From: Chloroflexota bacterium
GTDB lineage: Bacteria > Chloroflexota > Dehalococcoidia > SZUA-161 > SpSt-899
Direction: 5' to 3'
DNA: 7,588 nt
Assembly: GCA_018725425.1 (NCBI GenBank)
Contig: QLUL01000046.1
Location: forward strand, 1-7,588
The notes under the pieces are model-generated. The model saw only the letters and a program-made list of their open reading frames with translations. It searched no databases and was not told the DNA's origin. This document shows, piece by piece, positions 1-6,520 of the stretch (position 1 is the stretch's first letter; the number at the start of each line of letters is the position of its first letter). A program made the position numbers and the translations under genes.

Positions 1-65
1 TCAAGGCCACGGTGATCGAGCTGATCGACCAGGCGGGAAGCGGAGGCAAGAGTCTCTATATCTAG
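1..65 (+). CDS. C-terminal end of an unidentified protein (partial)
   Basis: The frame starting at base 3 is open and ends at TAG 63-65. It gives about 20 residues ending in SGGKSLYI, with an amphipathic stretch (TVIELIDQ) before it. The other two plus-strand frames look worse here: one stops at once, and the other gives an Arg-rich, unprotein-like translation. I therefore read this as the tail of a real gene entering from the left. The fragment is too short to name. It ends 62 bases before the glycerate kinase start and could belong to the same transcription unit, but no evidence fixes that. Confidence 0.5.
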   Translation, partial: KATVIELIDQAGSGGKSLYI

Positions 66-127
66 CGATCAGCAATCAACGATCACCGGTCTGCAAAAAG
101 GCAAAGAATCTGATAGGCTATAGCAGG

Positions 128-1498
128 ATGAAGGGCCGTGCTGATTTTAATAGAGCGGAATTGTTGCGGGACGAGCGGATGCAACGGGAGCGGGCTGATG
201 TCTTGGAGATCCTCGCCGCGGCCCTCGAGGCTGTCGATCCGGCGAAGCTGATCAAATGCCACGTCCGTCTTGAGAGGGACCAACTGATCATCGGTCAGAG
301 AACCTACGATCTGAAGAGGCATCAAAAGATCTTCGTCATCGGTGGGGGGAAAGCGAGCGGGGCACTGGTGCCGGCTATCGAGGAGATTCTGGGGAAAAAT
401 ATCACTGCCGGAATGGTGAACACCAAATACGGCTACACCGCGGAAACCGAAATAATAAAGATCAATGAGGCCGGCCACCCGATTCCCGATCGCAACGGGG
501 TTCGGGGGATGGAGGAGATACAGAGGTTGCTCTCAATCGCTGCTGAAGGCGATCTGGTGATCTGCCTCCTTTCTGGCGGCGGCTCGGCGCTCCTACCGCT
601 ACCCGCACCGGGGATCGGCCTCGAAGAGATGGGCAGGGTGACCGACCTGCTGCTTAAAGCAGGGGCGACGATCGATGAGTTGAACACGGTGCGCAAGCAT
701 ATCTGCTCGGTGAAGGGCGGGCAGTTGGTGCGGATGGTCTACCCCGCAGAGTTGGTCTCAATTATCTTATCCGATGTGGTGGGCGATTCTCTCTCCACGA
801 TCGCCTCGGGGCCGACCGTCCCCGATCCCACGACGTTCGCCGATGCGCAGCGTGTTTTGCAGCGATATGATTTATGGGACGAAGTTCCAAAGCTCAAAGA
901 GCGCATCACGAGGGGAATAGCAGGGGATATTTCCGAGACTCCGAAGGAGGGAGACCCAATCTTCTCCCGGGTTCATAATTTTGTCATCGGCAATAATCGA
1001 CTCGCCGTGGAGGCCGCGATTGAAAGGGCCAGAGAACGCGGATTCAACCCCATGCTCCTCTCTACATTTCTCGAAGGGGAGGCGCGCGAAGTGGGCAAGC
1101 TCTTCGCCGCCATCGCCAGGGAGATATTAGAATCCGGCCACCCAGTCTGCAGGAAGGCCCTCGTAGTGGGTGGTGGAGAGACCACGGTCACCGTGAGAGG
1201 CGGGGGCAAGGGCGGGCGGAATCAGGAATTGGCCCTCTCGGCAGCGATCGCCATTGGGGGATTAGAAAATATAGTGATCGCCAGCCTGGCCACCGACGGC
1301 ACCGACGGGCCGACGGACGGAGCCGGGGGACTGGTCGATGGCTATACTGTAGATCGGGCCAGGGAGAGGGGTTTGGATCCCATAAAGCATCTGGACAATA
1401 ACGACTCCTATAACTTGCTGCGGCGGACCGGCGATCTGATCGTTACCGGTCCCACCAATACTAACGTCAATGATCTCGTCATCGCTGCTATATTTTGA
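128..1498 (+). CDS. gckA: Glycerate 2-kinase, type II (DUF4147/MOFRL family)
   Basis: This family phosphorylates D-glycerate with ATP to 2-phosphoglycerate in the cytoplasm, feeding glycerate from serine, glyoxylate or sugar-acid breakdown into lower glycolysis. Older annotations often call it hydroxypyruvate reductase (TtuD). The 456 residues are full length for the family. The N-terminal DUF4147 part shows GGGKAS at 72-77, the glycine loop SGGGSAL at 149-155, and SDVVGDSLSTIASGPTVPDP at 215-234. The C-terminal MOFRL part shows GGGETTVTVRG at 348-358, GKGGRNQE at 360-367, TDGTDGPTDGAG at 389-400, and HLDNNDSY then TGPTNTNVNDL near 421-450. No key motif is missing. The ATG at 128 is the first in frame, but the only ribosome-site-like bases (CAGG) touch it. 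Met18 (ATG at 179) fits the usual family N-terminus about as well and would give 439 residues. The frame is open upstream to the window edge but has no plausible start there. The family call is very secure; the exact start is not. Confidence 0.95.
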   Translation: MKGRADFNRAELLRDERMQRERADVLEILAAALEAVDPAKLIKCHVRLERDQLIIGQRTYDLKRHQKIFVIGGGKASGALVPAIEEILGKNITAGMVNTKYGYTAETEIIKINEAGHPIPDRNGVRGMEEIQRLLSIAAEGDLVICLLSGGGSALLPLPAPGIGLEEMGRVTDLLLKAGATIDELNTVRKHICSVKGGQLVRMVYPAELVSIILSDVVGDSLSTIASGPTVPDPTTFADAQRVLQRYDLWDEVPKLKERITRGIAGDISETPKEGDPIFSRVHNFVIGNNRLAVEAAIERARERGFNPMLLSTFLEGEAREVGKLFAAIAREILESGHPVCRKALVVGGGETTVTVRGGGKGGRNQELALSAAIAIGGLENIVIASLATDGTDGPTDGAGGLVDGYTVDRARERGLDPIKHLDNNDSYNLLRRTGDLIVTGPTNTNVNDLVIAAIF

Positions 1499-1727
1499 GC
1501 ATCCCCTTGTATTGGGTGCGATCATTGCTCTCGTTGATCGTCCGGTAGACCGCGATGCTAGGCATCTCTCTTCTCGTTTAAATCGGGCTTTCGCCTTATT
1601 GATTTTGAATTATAGGCTTATCTGAGTTATTCTCTTCACAGAGGAGTTTGGTAGTGATAGACTTAACCCCTTTATCCATGATATGATTCGATAGGATTCT
1701 GATTACCTCCTTACAATTTAGCCCCTT
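1499..1727. other. Convergent intergenic region between gckA and csoR
   Basis: This is an AT-richer, non-coding stretch where the plus-strand kinase gene and minus-strand csoR meet. Two weak hairpins follow the kinase stop: 1499-1519 (GCA and CCC pairing with GGG and TGC around one bulged T) and 1519-1540 (CGATCA with TGATCG). Neither is followed by a T run, so I do not call an intrinsic terminator. On the minus strand an 11-base sequence of the form AAAGGGGYTAA occurs twice (1718-1728 and 1663-1673). A very strong Shine-Dalgarno-like string lies between them, complementary to 1702-1712. A 27-codon minus-strand frame (1679 down to 1596) starts too far from that string to be supported as a gene. 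Confidence 0.5.
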
Positions 1728-1994
1728 TCAATGGAGAAACCTCGCCAGGGATTCTTTCAGTTTGGCGATTGTCTTCTCTCCCGATCCCTCTTCGATGGCC
1801 GCCACGATACAGGTGTCCAGGTGATCCTCGAGAATAATCCTTCCTATCTGGTCCAGGGCGGCGCGGACGGCCGAGATCTGCAAGAGAACCTCGGGACAGT
1901 CTCTATCATTCTCCACCATTCGCCTGACGGCCCTCAGGTGGCCTTCAACTTTGCTCAATCTCTCCGCCACTTCCTGATGCGTCTTCTCATGCAT
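1728..1994 (-). CDS. csoR: Copper-sensing transcriptional repressor CsoR (DUF156 family)
   Basis: CsoR is a small all-helical DNA-binding repressor that leaves its operator when it binds Cu(I), releasing copper-resistance genes. In numbering from the upstream GTG (1997), the protein has Cys34, His59 and Cys63. The spacings of 25 and 4 residues equal those of the Cu(I) ligands Cys36-His61-Cys65 of Mycobacterium tuberculosis CsoR. The surrounding RLSKVEGHLRAV and QISAVRAALDQIG helices are typical of the family. The Cys at the last ligand position argues against RcnR (His) and FrmR (Glu). A perfect AAGGAGG lies 4 nt before the ATG at 1994 and only 1-2 nt before the GTG at 1997, so I prefer the ATG (88 residues). 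The gene follows copA on the same strand and has its own promoter and candidate operator in the gap. An oddity is His3 and His7 near the N-terminus (GTG numbering), where nickel sensors of this family carry ligands. Confidence 0.93.
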   Translation of the reverse strand: MHEKTHQEVAERLSKVEGHLRAVRRMVENDRDCPEVLLQISAVRAALDQIGRIILEDHLDTCIVAAIEEGSGEKTIAKLKESLARFLH

Positions 1995-1998
1995 CACT

Positions 1999-2005
1999 CC
2001 TCCTT
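1999..2005 (-). promoter_or_regulatory. Shine-Dalgarno of csoR
   Basis: On the minus strand AAGGAGG lies 4 nt upstream of ATG 1994-1992. It nearly touches the alternative GTG at 1997-1995, which favours the ATG as the true start. Confidence 0.8.
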
Positions 2006-2016
2006 CAGTCTTGCGA

Positions 2017-2040
2017 TATCCCCTCGGGTAGGAGGGGATA
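2017..2040. promoter_or_regulatory. Candidate CsoR operator (9+9 bp palindrome)
   Basis: TATCCCCTC (2017-2025) and GAGGGGATA (2032-2040) form a perfect inverted repeat around a 6-base centre, GGGTAG. AT-rich ends flanking C and G tracts are the known style of CsoR/DUF156 operators. The site starts 5 bases past the -10 box of the csoR promoter, so it covers the expected transcription start. That placement suits repression of csoR by its own product. The sequence could also fold as a hairpin in the csoR leader, but it has no T run on either strand and sits upstream of the gene, so a terminator is less likely. Confidence 0.75.
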
Positions 2041-2045
2041 GATAA

Positions 2046-2074
2046 AATATAGCACCCTCTGTCATCTTTGTAAA
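2046..2074 (-). promoter_or_regulatory. Sigma-70-type promoter of csoR
   Basis: On the minus strand a -35 box TTTACA (2074-2069) is separated by exactly 17 nt from a -10 box TATATT (2051-2046). Each box matches 5 of 6 consensus bases. The -35 begins 5 bases past the copA stop codon. The expected start near 2039 falls in the palindrome and gives a leader of about 45 nt before the csoR ATG. Confidence 0.75.
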
Positions 2075-2078
2075 AGCA

Positions 2079-4382
2079 CTATTCACGGGGATCAGTAGAC
2101 AGGGGGTCAGGGAGAGTAAGTTTTCGAGAGTTATTATCCCTGACGAATTGAGGTTCGATCTTCGCCTTCCTCAGCCGCAGGGAGTTGGTGATCACGTTAA
2201 CCGAGCTCATGGCCATCGCCGCCACCCCGATCATCGCATGCAGCAGCCCGACGGCCGCCAGGGGGATGGCCAGCCCATTGTAGAACCAGGCCCAGAAGTA
2301 GTTCTGCTTGATCTTCTGGAAGGTAGCCCGAGAGAGCTTCACCGCGGTAACCACCGAGCTTAAATCCCCTCGCACCAGGGTTATATCGGATGATTCAATG
2401 GCGATGTCGGTTCCCGTGCCGATCGCTATTCCCACATTGGCCTGGGTAAGAGCTGGAGCATCGTTGATCCCATCGCCAACCATCGCTACCAGCCCGACCG
2501 TATCCTGCAGGCGCTGGATCTCGGCTACCTTATCCTGGGGCAAGACCTCGGCCAATACCCGGGTTATTCCGACTTTCCTGGCAATTGCCTCAGCGGTCCT
2601 GCGGTTATCCCCGGTGATCATCGCCGTCTCCAGACCCATCTCCTTCAATTCGGCGATGGCTTGAATCGAGTCTTCTTTTAAGGTATCGGCCACAGCAATG
2701 ATGCCGGCTATCTTGCTATCCACCGCTACCAGCATAGCGGTCTTGGCTTCGTCTTCCAGCCTGTCCAACCTATCCATAAATTGACTGAAATCTAGTCGAT
2801 AGTCGCTCATCAACCTCTGATTTCCTACCAGGATTTCCTTACCATCCACCCTGCCTTTGACTCCTTTACCGGTAATGGATTCAAAGCTCTCCACATTAGC
2901 CAGGACATTGCCCCTTTGCGTGGCTTCTCGGATCACGGCCTGCCCCAGGGGGTGCTCCGAACCCTGCTCCAGGCTGGCTGCAAGATGAAGAAGATCCTCT
3001 TCCTTAAACTGCGGGTTGCTGAGGATATCGGTCACCCCTGGCTTGCCTCTGGTAATAGTTCCCGTCTTGTCAAAAACAATAGTGTGAACGTCCTTCATCG
3101 TCTGAATCGCCTCTCCATGACGGATCAAGACACCGTGATCAGCGCCCATTCCACTGCTCACCATTAAGGCTGTGGGGGTACCCAGCCCCAGCGCACAGGG
3201 GCAGGAGATGACCAGCACGGCGATGCCGGCGAAGATGGCCAGCGTAACCGTCCCCAATTCGGGATTTATCCAGGGAAGAAAGGTCGCACCCCAGGTGATG
3301 ATGTTCATAAAAAATCCGGGAAAGACCAGCCAGGCGACAATGGTTGCCAGGGATATTCCGAGTACCGCGGGCACCATGTAGCCCGTTATCCGATCGGCAA
3401 ACTCCTGGATGGGGATCTTCGAGCCCTGGCATTCCTCGACCAGCTTGATCACCTGAGAGAGAAAAGTATCCTTGCCTACCCTGGTGGCCTTTACCTTTAA
3501 CAGGCCTTGCTGGTTTATCGTTGCGCCGATCGCCTCATCGCCCACTTTTTTGAGCACCGGCATTGATTCGCCAGTCGCCATAGATTCATCAATGGCGCTT
3601 TTCCCCTCTACTATCACTCCGTCGGTGGGGATCTTCTCACCCGGTCGGACGAGCATAATATCCCCCAGCTTTACCTCTTCGATGGCGATCTCTTTCTCCT
3701 CATCACCCACCATGATATGGGCGGTTTTGGCTCCCAATTGTAGTAGCTTCTTGATTGCCTGCGAGGCTTGACCTTTGGCCCTCACCTCCAGGTATCTGCC
3801 CAGCAGGTGGAAGGTAACGATTGATGCCCCCATTTCGATGAAGGAAGCGGCAGGCAGGATGAACACCGCCAGTCCCATCAAGTAAGCCGGAACCGAGCCC
3901 AGCGAGATGAGGACATCCATATTAGCCCGGCCATAGCGAATCGCCATAAAGGAGGCTCGATGGGTGGGCCAGCCGGATAGAAATACTACCGGAAATCCCA
4001 GGAGGGCGATTATCAGGTTATATCCGGGAATGGCCACAACCATGTAATGGAGCATCATCAATGTCATTATCACCGTGGTGGGGATTGCGGCGGAGAGAAA
4101 TCGCCTTCTCGCCTTTTGCACTTTCAGCAGATCTTCATCAACCTTCTCCTCTGCTCTCTCACCAACCACTGAATAGCCCGCCGATTCTACCGCCCGCCTG
4201 AAGTCGCCCATGCCGGCTTCATCCCTCAGATATTCGACGGTTGCCTTCTCGGTGGCCAGGTTGACCTGAACTGATACCACCCCCGGTACCTTCGTCAGGG
4301 TCTTCTCGATTGCGGCCACACAGGAGGCACAGGTCATGCCGGTGATCGGAAGGGTTATCCTCCGCTTGGTTTCGTCAGGCAT
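2079..4382 (-). CDS. copA: Cu(I)-translocating P-type ATPase CopA (P1B-1)
   Basis: CopA is an inner-membrane pump that exports Cu(I) from the cytoplasm using ATP. Positions here count from the in-frame GTG at 4391; subtract 3 for the ATG start I prefer. One N-terminal heavy-metal-associated domain carries GMTCASC with Cys21 and Cys24. Hydrophobic segments follow from about residue 100 to 200. The actuator motif TGES is at 273-276. The membrane metal site Cys397-Pro-Cys399 is followed by the phosphorylation motif DKTGT at 441-445, with Asp441 as the acceptor. The nucleotide domain has Glu-His-Pro at 479-481, TGDN at 593-596 and GDGINDAP at 639-646. Asn697-Tyr698 and Met726 with Ser730 in the last helices match the Cu(I) site of the family and separate it from Zn/Cd pumps. 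GGGGAG (4396-4391) lies 8 nt before ATG 4382 but abuts the GTG at 4391, hence the start at 4382 (767 residues). It lies 80 bases upstream of csoR and 136 bases downstream of the unknown gene. No clear promoter or CsoR-like operator is seen directly upstream. Confidence 0.97.
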   Translation of the reverse strand: MPDETKRRITLPITGMTCASCVAAIEKTLTKVPGVVSVQVNLATEKATVEYLRDEAGMGDFRRAVESAGYSVVGERAEEKVDEDLLKVQKARRRFLSAAIPTTVIMTLMMLHYMVVAIPGYNLIIALLGFPVVFLSGWPTHRASFMAIRYGRANMDVLISLGSVPAYLMGLAVFILPAASFIEMGASIVTFHLLGRYLEVRAKGQASQAIKKLLQLGAKTAHIMVGDEEKEIAIEEVKLGDIMLVRPGEKIPTDGVIVEGKSAIDESMATGESMPVLKKVGDEAIGATINQQGLLKVKATRVGKDTFLSQVIKLVEECQGSKIPIQEFADRITGYMVPAVLGISLATIVAWLVFPGFFMNIITWGATFLPWINPELGTVTLAIFAGIAVLVISCPCALGLGTPTALMVSSGMGADHGVLIRHGEAIQTMKDVHTIVFDKTGTITRGKPGVTDILSNPQFKEEDLLHLAASLEQGSEHPLGQAVIREATQRGNVLANVESFESITGKGVKGRVDGKEILVGNQRLMSDYRLDFSQFMDRLDRLEDEAKTAMLVAVDSKIAGIIAVADTLKEDSIQAIAELKEMGLETAMITGDNRRTAEAIARKVGITRVLAEVLPQDKVAEIQRLQDTVGLVAMVGDGINDAPALTQANVGIAIGTGTDIAIESSDITLVRGDLSSVVTAVKLSRATFQKIKQNYFWAWFYNGLAIPLAAVGLLHAMIGVAAMAMSSVNVITNSLRLRKAKIEPQFVRDNNSRKLTLPDPLSTDPRE

Positions 4383-4390
4383 CCATCTCA

Positions 4391-4396
4391 CTCCCC
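4391..4396 (-). promoter_or_regulatory. Shine-Dalgarno of copA
   Basis: On the minus strand GGGGAG lies 8 nt upstream of ATG 4382-4380. The in-frame GTG at 4391-4389 overlaps it and so cannot use it, which decides for the ATG. Confidence 0.65.
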
Positions 4397-4518
4397 ATCG
4401 CTATTTCCGGTCAATCTCGGTCTATTCACCAGTGGAGCTATGAAGATCGCAGTGGTAGTTGAAAGCACCCGATGACCGCCGATTACTGACCCGCATAGCG
4501 GTGACCTGCCCAGCCGTT

Positions 4519-5310
4519 TCAGCCCACCAATTGCAGCAGCCCCGTATGCCGCAGACAAAACTCGTACCCACTCTCCAGTTGGGCAAAGATGAGTTCCTCC
4601 TGCCAGTGAGCGTTATACAGCCTGCAACCCCTGTCATCGCAAAAGGGGTCGCCGGTCAAGGAATAGAGAACCGCCTGCATCACATAGCCCTTCACCACCT
4701 CGGTCAGGCGCGTGTCCTCGTAATCGATGAAGCTCCCCTTGAATCTCTCCTTGAGCCCCAACAGGTCCTTCCCCAGCATCTCGTACTGTCGCTTGAGGAT
4801 GTAGTACTCCCTCGGTCTGGCTGGTGCCTCTACAATCCCGGTGGTAGAGATGACGGAGGAAAGACCATACACGCTTGTCCGGGCATGGTACCTCCTGTCG
4901 CCGTCATCCCAGGTGGCAAACAGACGGTTGGTGAGGAAGATATGAACAAACCCCGGGGCGCGTTCCCCGCGGGGTATAAGTTCCGAAAAGATCCTCAGAA
5001 GATGAAACCCGTCGTAAAGGACTCCGAAGGCCCTGGTTTTCCCCAGGATCCTCCTTTGTTCATACTGGACCTCACCATAGAGAGGCTCGCTGATGGCAAG
5101 TTTTCTGCCTGCATCCTGAATCTTGATAGATGCGAGCGCTCTCGCCCAGTCCGGGTCCTTCTCCCGACAAGAGGCAAGGGGATTACCCCTCACCTCCACC
5201 GGCACTCTCTTCAGTTTATCCCTCAAGTACCCGGCGATCTCCTCTATATTCAGTTGTTCGGCCGTGCCTTCGTCGTAGAGGAGAACCGCATCTACCCGGA
5301 TGGCTTTCAT
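4519..5310 (-). CDS. Uncharacterised protein coupled to Thi4 (DUF6775-like, putative metalloprotein)
   Basis: I cannot assign a function. From memory, and with limited certainty, it resembles an uncharacterised family found mainly in archaea and some anaerobic bacteria (DUF6775, labelled a putative metallopeptidase). What is visible: 263 residues, no signal peptide and no membrane segment, so probably cytoplasmic. A central region (123-170) reads [13 protein letters not shown], then DRRYHAR, then [15 protein letters not shown], and looks strongly conserved in type. The C-terminal part gathers possible metal ligands: Cys224, Cys229, His235, Glu238/Glu239, Cys252 and His255. No canonical HExxH is present, so a protease role is unproven. 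Its ATG overlaps the thi4 stop (ATGA, 5307-5310) and it lacks a good ribosome site of its own, which points to translational coupling. That context suggests a role linked to thiazole synthesis, such as iron or sulfide supply or enzyme maturation, which is inference only. Confidence 0.85.
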   Translation of the reverse strand: MKAIRVDAVLLYDEGTAEQLNIEEIAGYLRDKLKRVPVEVRGNPLASCREKDPDWARALASIKIQDAGRKLAISEPLYGEVQYEQRRILGKTRAFGVLYDGFHLLRIFSELIPRGERAPGFVHIFLTNRLFATWDDGDRRYHARTSVYGLSSVISTTGIVEAPARPREYYILKRQYEMLGKDLLGLKERFKGSFIDYEDTRLTEVVKGYVMQAVLYSLTGDPFCDDRGCRLYNAHWQEELIFAQLESGYEFCLRHTGLLQLVG

Positions 5311-6095
5311 TTCAGATTTTCAAGCGCAATCTCCGCTGCTACCTCCCCCGATAAGAGCATCGCCCCGAAGGTCGGCCCCATCCGGGGCAATCCATACACT
5401 GTTGAAACCGCCATGCCGGTGACAATCAGGCCCGGGTGCACCTCACCGGTGTGCTCGATGATCAGGTCTTCCGACCGTTCCACCCACATCGCGCCGTAGC
5501 CCTTTGTCTTGATTAAGCCCCGCTCCTCCAGTTTCCTCACGACCTGAGCGTCATGACCAGTGGCATCGATTACTATCCTCGATTCGAGCGCCACCGGATC
5601 GACACAGGTTATCTCTCGGGGCAATGCCGTGACGGGTGTCCAGTTGATCACTACTCCGGCAACGCGACTATCTTCCCTCAATACCAGGTCATCGAAGATC
5701 GTCATGTTGGCGAAGACAACCCCGCTGTCGCACGCTGAAGCAATAAGTTTGGAGCAGGCATGGGGCCCGTCGGCAACAAATAAGCCCGGCGTTACTTGCT
5801 TATACGGGATGCCAATCTCATCCAGGACTCTTTCTGCCGGATGTCTTATGGTCAACTTATTCAGCAGATAGCCGCCGATCCAGAAGCCGCCGCCGAGGTA
5901 GTTGTTCCTCTCGACGATGAGCACCTTCTTTCCCGCTTCGGCGATCTTCCTGCCAGCCATGAGTCCGCTCGGACCGCCACCAACGATGATACAGTCACTC
6001 TCCACGTATTCCGTGAACTGAGCGGCAAACTCGCTCACTATGGCACGGGTTATCTCCTTTTCTCCTACTGGACTGAATTTCTCCTTCACTTTCAT
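5307..6095 (-). CDS. thi4: Thiamine thiazole synthase, Thi4 family
   Basis: Thi4 makes the thiazole precursor of thiamine (ADP-thiazole) from NAD, glycine and a sulfur source, in an iron-dependent cytoplasmic reaction. Archaeal relatives have often been misnamed ribulose-1,5-bisphosphate synthase. The 262 residues match the compact prokaryotic form. Visible features are the dinucleotide loop GGGPSG at 39-44, Glu62 at the end of the second strand (VLIVE), GGGFWIGG at 68-75, DATGHD at 177-182 and RMGPTFGAM at 238-246. Cys164-Val-Asp166-Pro aligns with Cys205-Met-Asp-Pro of yeast Thi4, where the cysteine donates its own sulfur. Archaeal sulfide-using enzymes usually have His there. Asp166 and His181 keep the spacing I recall for the iron ligands. 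AGGAGG directly abuts ATG 6095; GTG at codon 3 (6089) is 6 nt away from it and may be the real start (260 residues). The gene overlaps the next one by 4 bases and has a strong upstream promoter. Confidence 0.93.
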   Translation of the reverse strand: MKVKEKFSPVGEKEITRAIVSEFAAQFTEYVESDCIIVGGGPSGLMAGRKIAEAGKKVLIVERNNYLGGGFWIGGYLLNKLTIRHPAERVLDEIGIPYKQVTPGLFVADGPHACSKLIASACDSGVVFANMTIFDDLVLREDSRVAGVVINWTPVTALPREITCVDPVALESRIVIDATGHDAQVVRKLEERGLIKTKGYGAMWVERSEDLIIEHTGEVHPGLIVTGMAVSTVYGLPRMGPTFGAMLLSGEVAAEIALENLK

Positions 6096-6101
6096 CCTCC
6101 T
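6096..6101 (-). promoter_or_regulatory. Shine-Dalgarno of thi4, abutting the ATG
   Basis: On the minus strand AGGAGG touches ATG 6095-6093 with no spacer, which is too close for normal initiation. It stands 6 nt before an in-frame GTG at 6089-6087, which would drop only two residues. Confidence 0.6.
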
Positions 6102-6200
6102 GATAATCGTTCTGAAAGCCTCTTCGCTTTCTCTTCAGTCTACAATTTAGCATTCGCGGGATACTGCCTGACGTTTTGCATTCCCCTTCTCTCAAGCTCG

Positions 6201-6222
6201 CATTCCGCACTTTGCGGTAATG
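6201..6222 (-). other. Stem-loop in the thi4 leader
   Basis: On the minus strand CCGCA and TGCGG pair around the loop AAG. CATT and AATG extend the stem to 9 bp with one bulged A. It sits about 60 nt into the expected leader and about 105 nt before the thi4 start. It has no T run, so it is not a terminator by itself. The leader shows none of the conserved bases of a TPP riboswitch. It may be regulatory or chance. Confidence 0.4.
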
Positions 6223-6289
6223 ATATAGTCACATTGTGGCAACACGATGTCTCAACGGTAATAGTTTAGTTTCTCCAAAAGCTAAGTTC

Positions 6290-6318
6290 AATATACCACA
6301 TTTCATTAAACCTGTCAA
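6290..6318 (-). promoter_or_regulatory. Strong sigma-70-type promoter of the thi4 operon
   Basis: On the minus strand a perfect -35 box TTGACA (6318-6313) and a -10 box TATATT (6295-6290, 5 of 6) are separated by exactly 17 nt. A TG one base before the -10 adds an extended -10 element. Transcription should begin near 6283, leaving a leader of about 190 nt before thi4. This is the best promoter in the window. Confidence 0.82.
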
Positions 6319-6520
6319 GCATAATTCTTGGAAAAACTTACCTGTTACCAACGATCAAACATAGCCGCCGACTGGCCCGAACCAGTGCATCAATCGAATC
6401 TGGTTTGCCCTGATCCGCCTTGTTGACAAGTTTCAATGGCTATCAAACAGCATAATGGACACCTTGAAGCTCAATCATAGGACGCCGTGGCCAACAGATA
6501 CACTTCACCCTGGGTGGCCC
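6319..6520. other. Non-coding stretch between the thi4 promoter and the transposase
   Basis: I see no gene here. It must contain the end of the insertion sequence lying 3' of the transposase, but with the other end outside the window its terminal repeat cannot be recognised. Small structures are ACTGG/CCAGT around 6 bases (6371-6386), the near-palindrome CTTGTTGACAAG (6419-6430), and the 8-mer ATCAAACA repeated directly at 6354-6361 and 6442-6449. None is long enough to be decisive. Confidence 0.4.

Noticed and set aside
1499..1540. Intrinsic terminator after the glycerate kinase
   Set aside because: The two hairpins are short or bulged and neither is followed by a T run.
1596..1679. Minus-strand 27-codon frame after csoR
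   Set aside because: The strong ribosome-site-like sequence is about 26 nt from its ATG, too far for initiation, and the peptide resembles nothing I recognise.
1731..2045. Plus-strand open frame opposite csoR
   Set aside because: It is antisense to a well-supported CsoR and its frame runs through the csoR operator.
4271..4290. C-rich patch ending in GGTACC inside copA, considered as a second CsoR site
   Set aside because: It lacks symmetric C and G arms, lies in the coding sequence for the N-terminal metal domain, and is explained by codons.
4459..5499. Plus-strand open frame of 346 codons across the unknown gene and the end of thi4
   Set aside because: It spans the junction of two real minus-strand genes, has a low-complexity translation and no ribosome site. 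It is an antisense shadow.
5995..6210. Minus-strand frame of 71 codons beginning in the thi4 leader
   Set aside because: It overlaps the thi4 5' end in another frame, is rich in Arg and Ser, and has no good ribosome site. A short upstream regulatory frame cannot be excluded but is not supported.
6096..6290. TPP riboswitch upstream of thi4
   Set aside because: The conserved CUGAGA and ACCUGAUC-type core segments of the TPP aptamer are not found on the minus strand of this leader.
6354..6449. Direct repeat ATCAAACA as a target-site duplication of the insertion sequence
   Set aside because: Both copies lie on the same side of the transposase, so they cannot flank the element.
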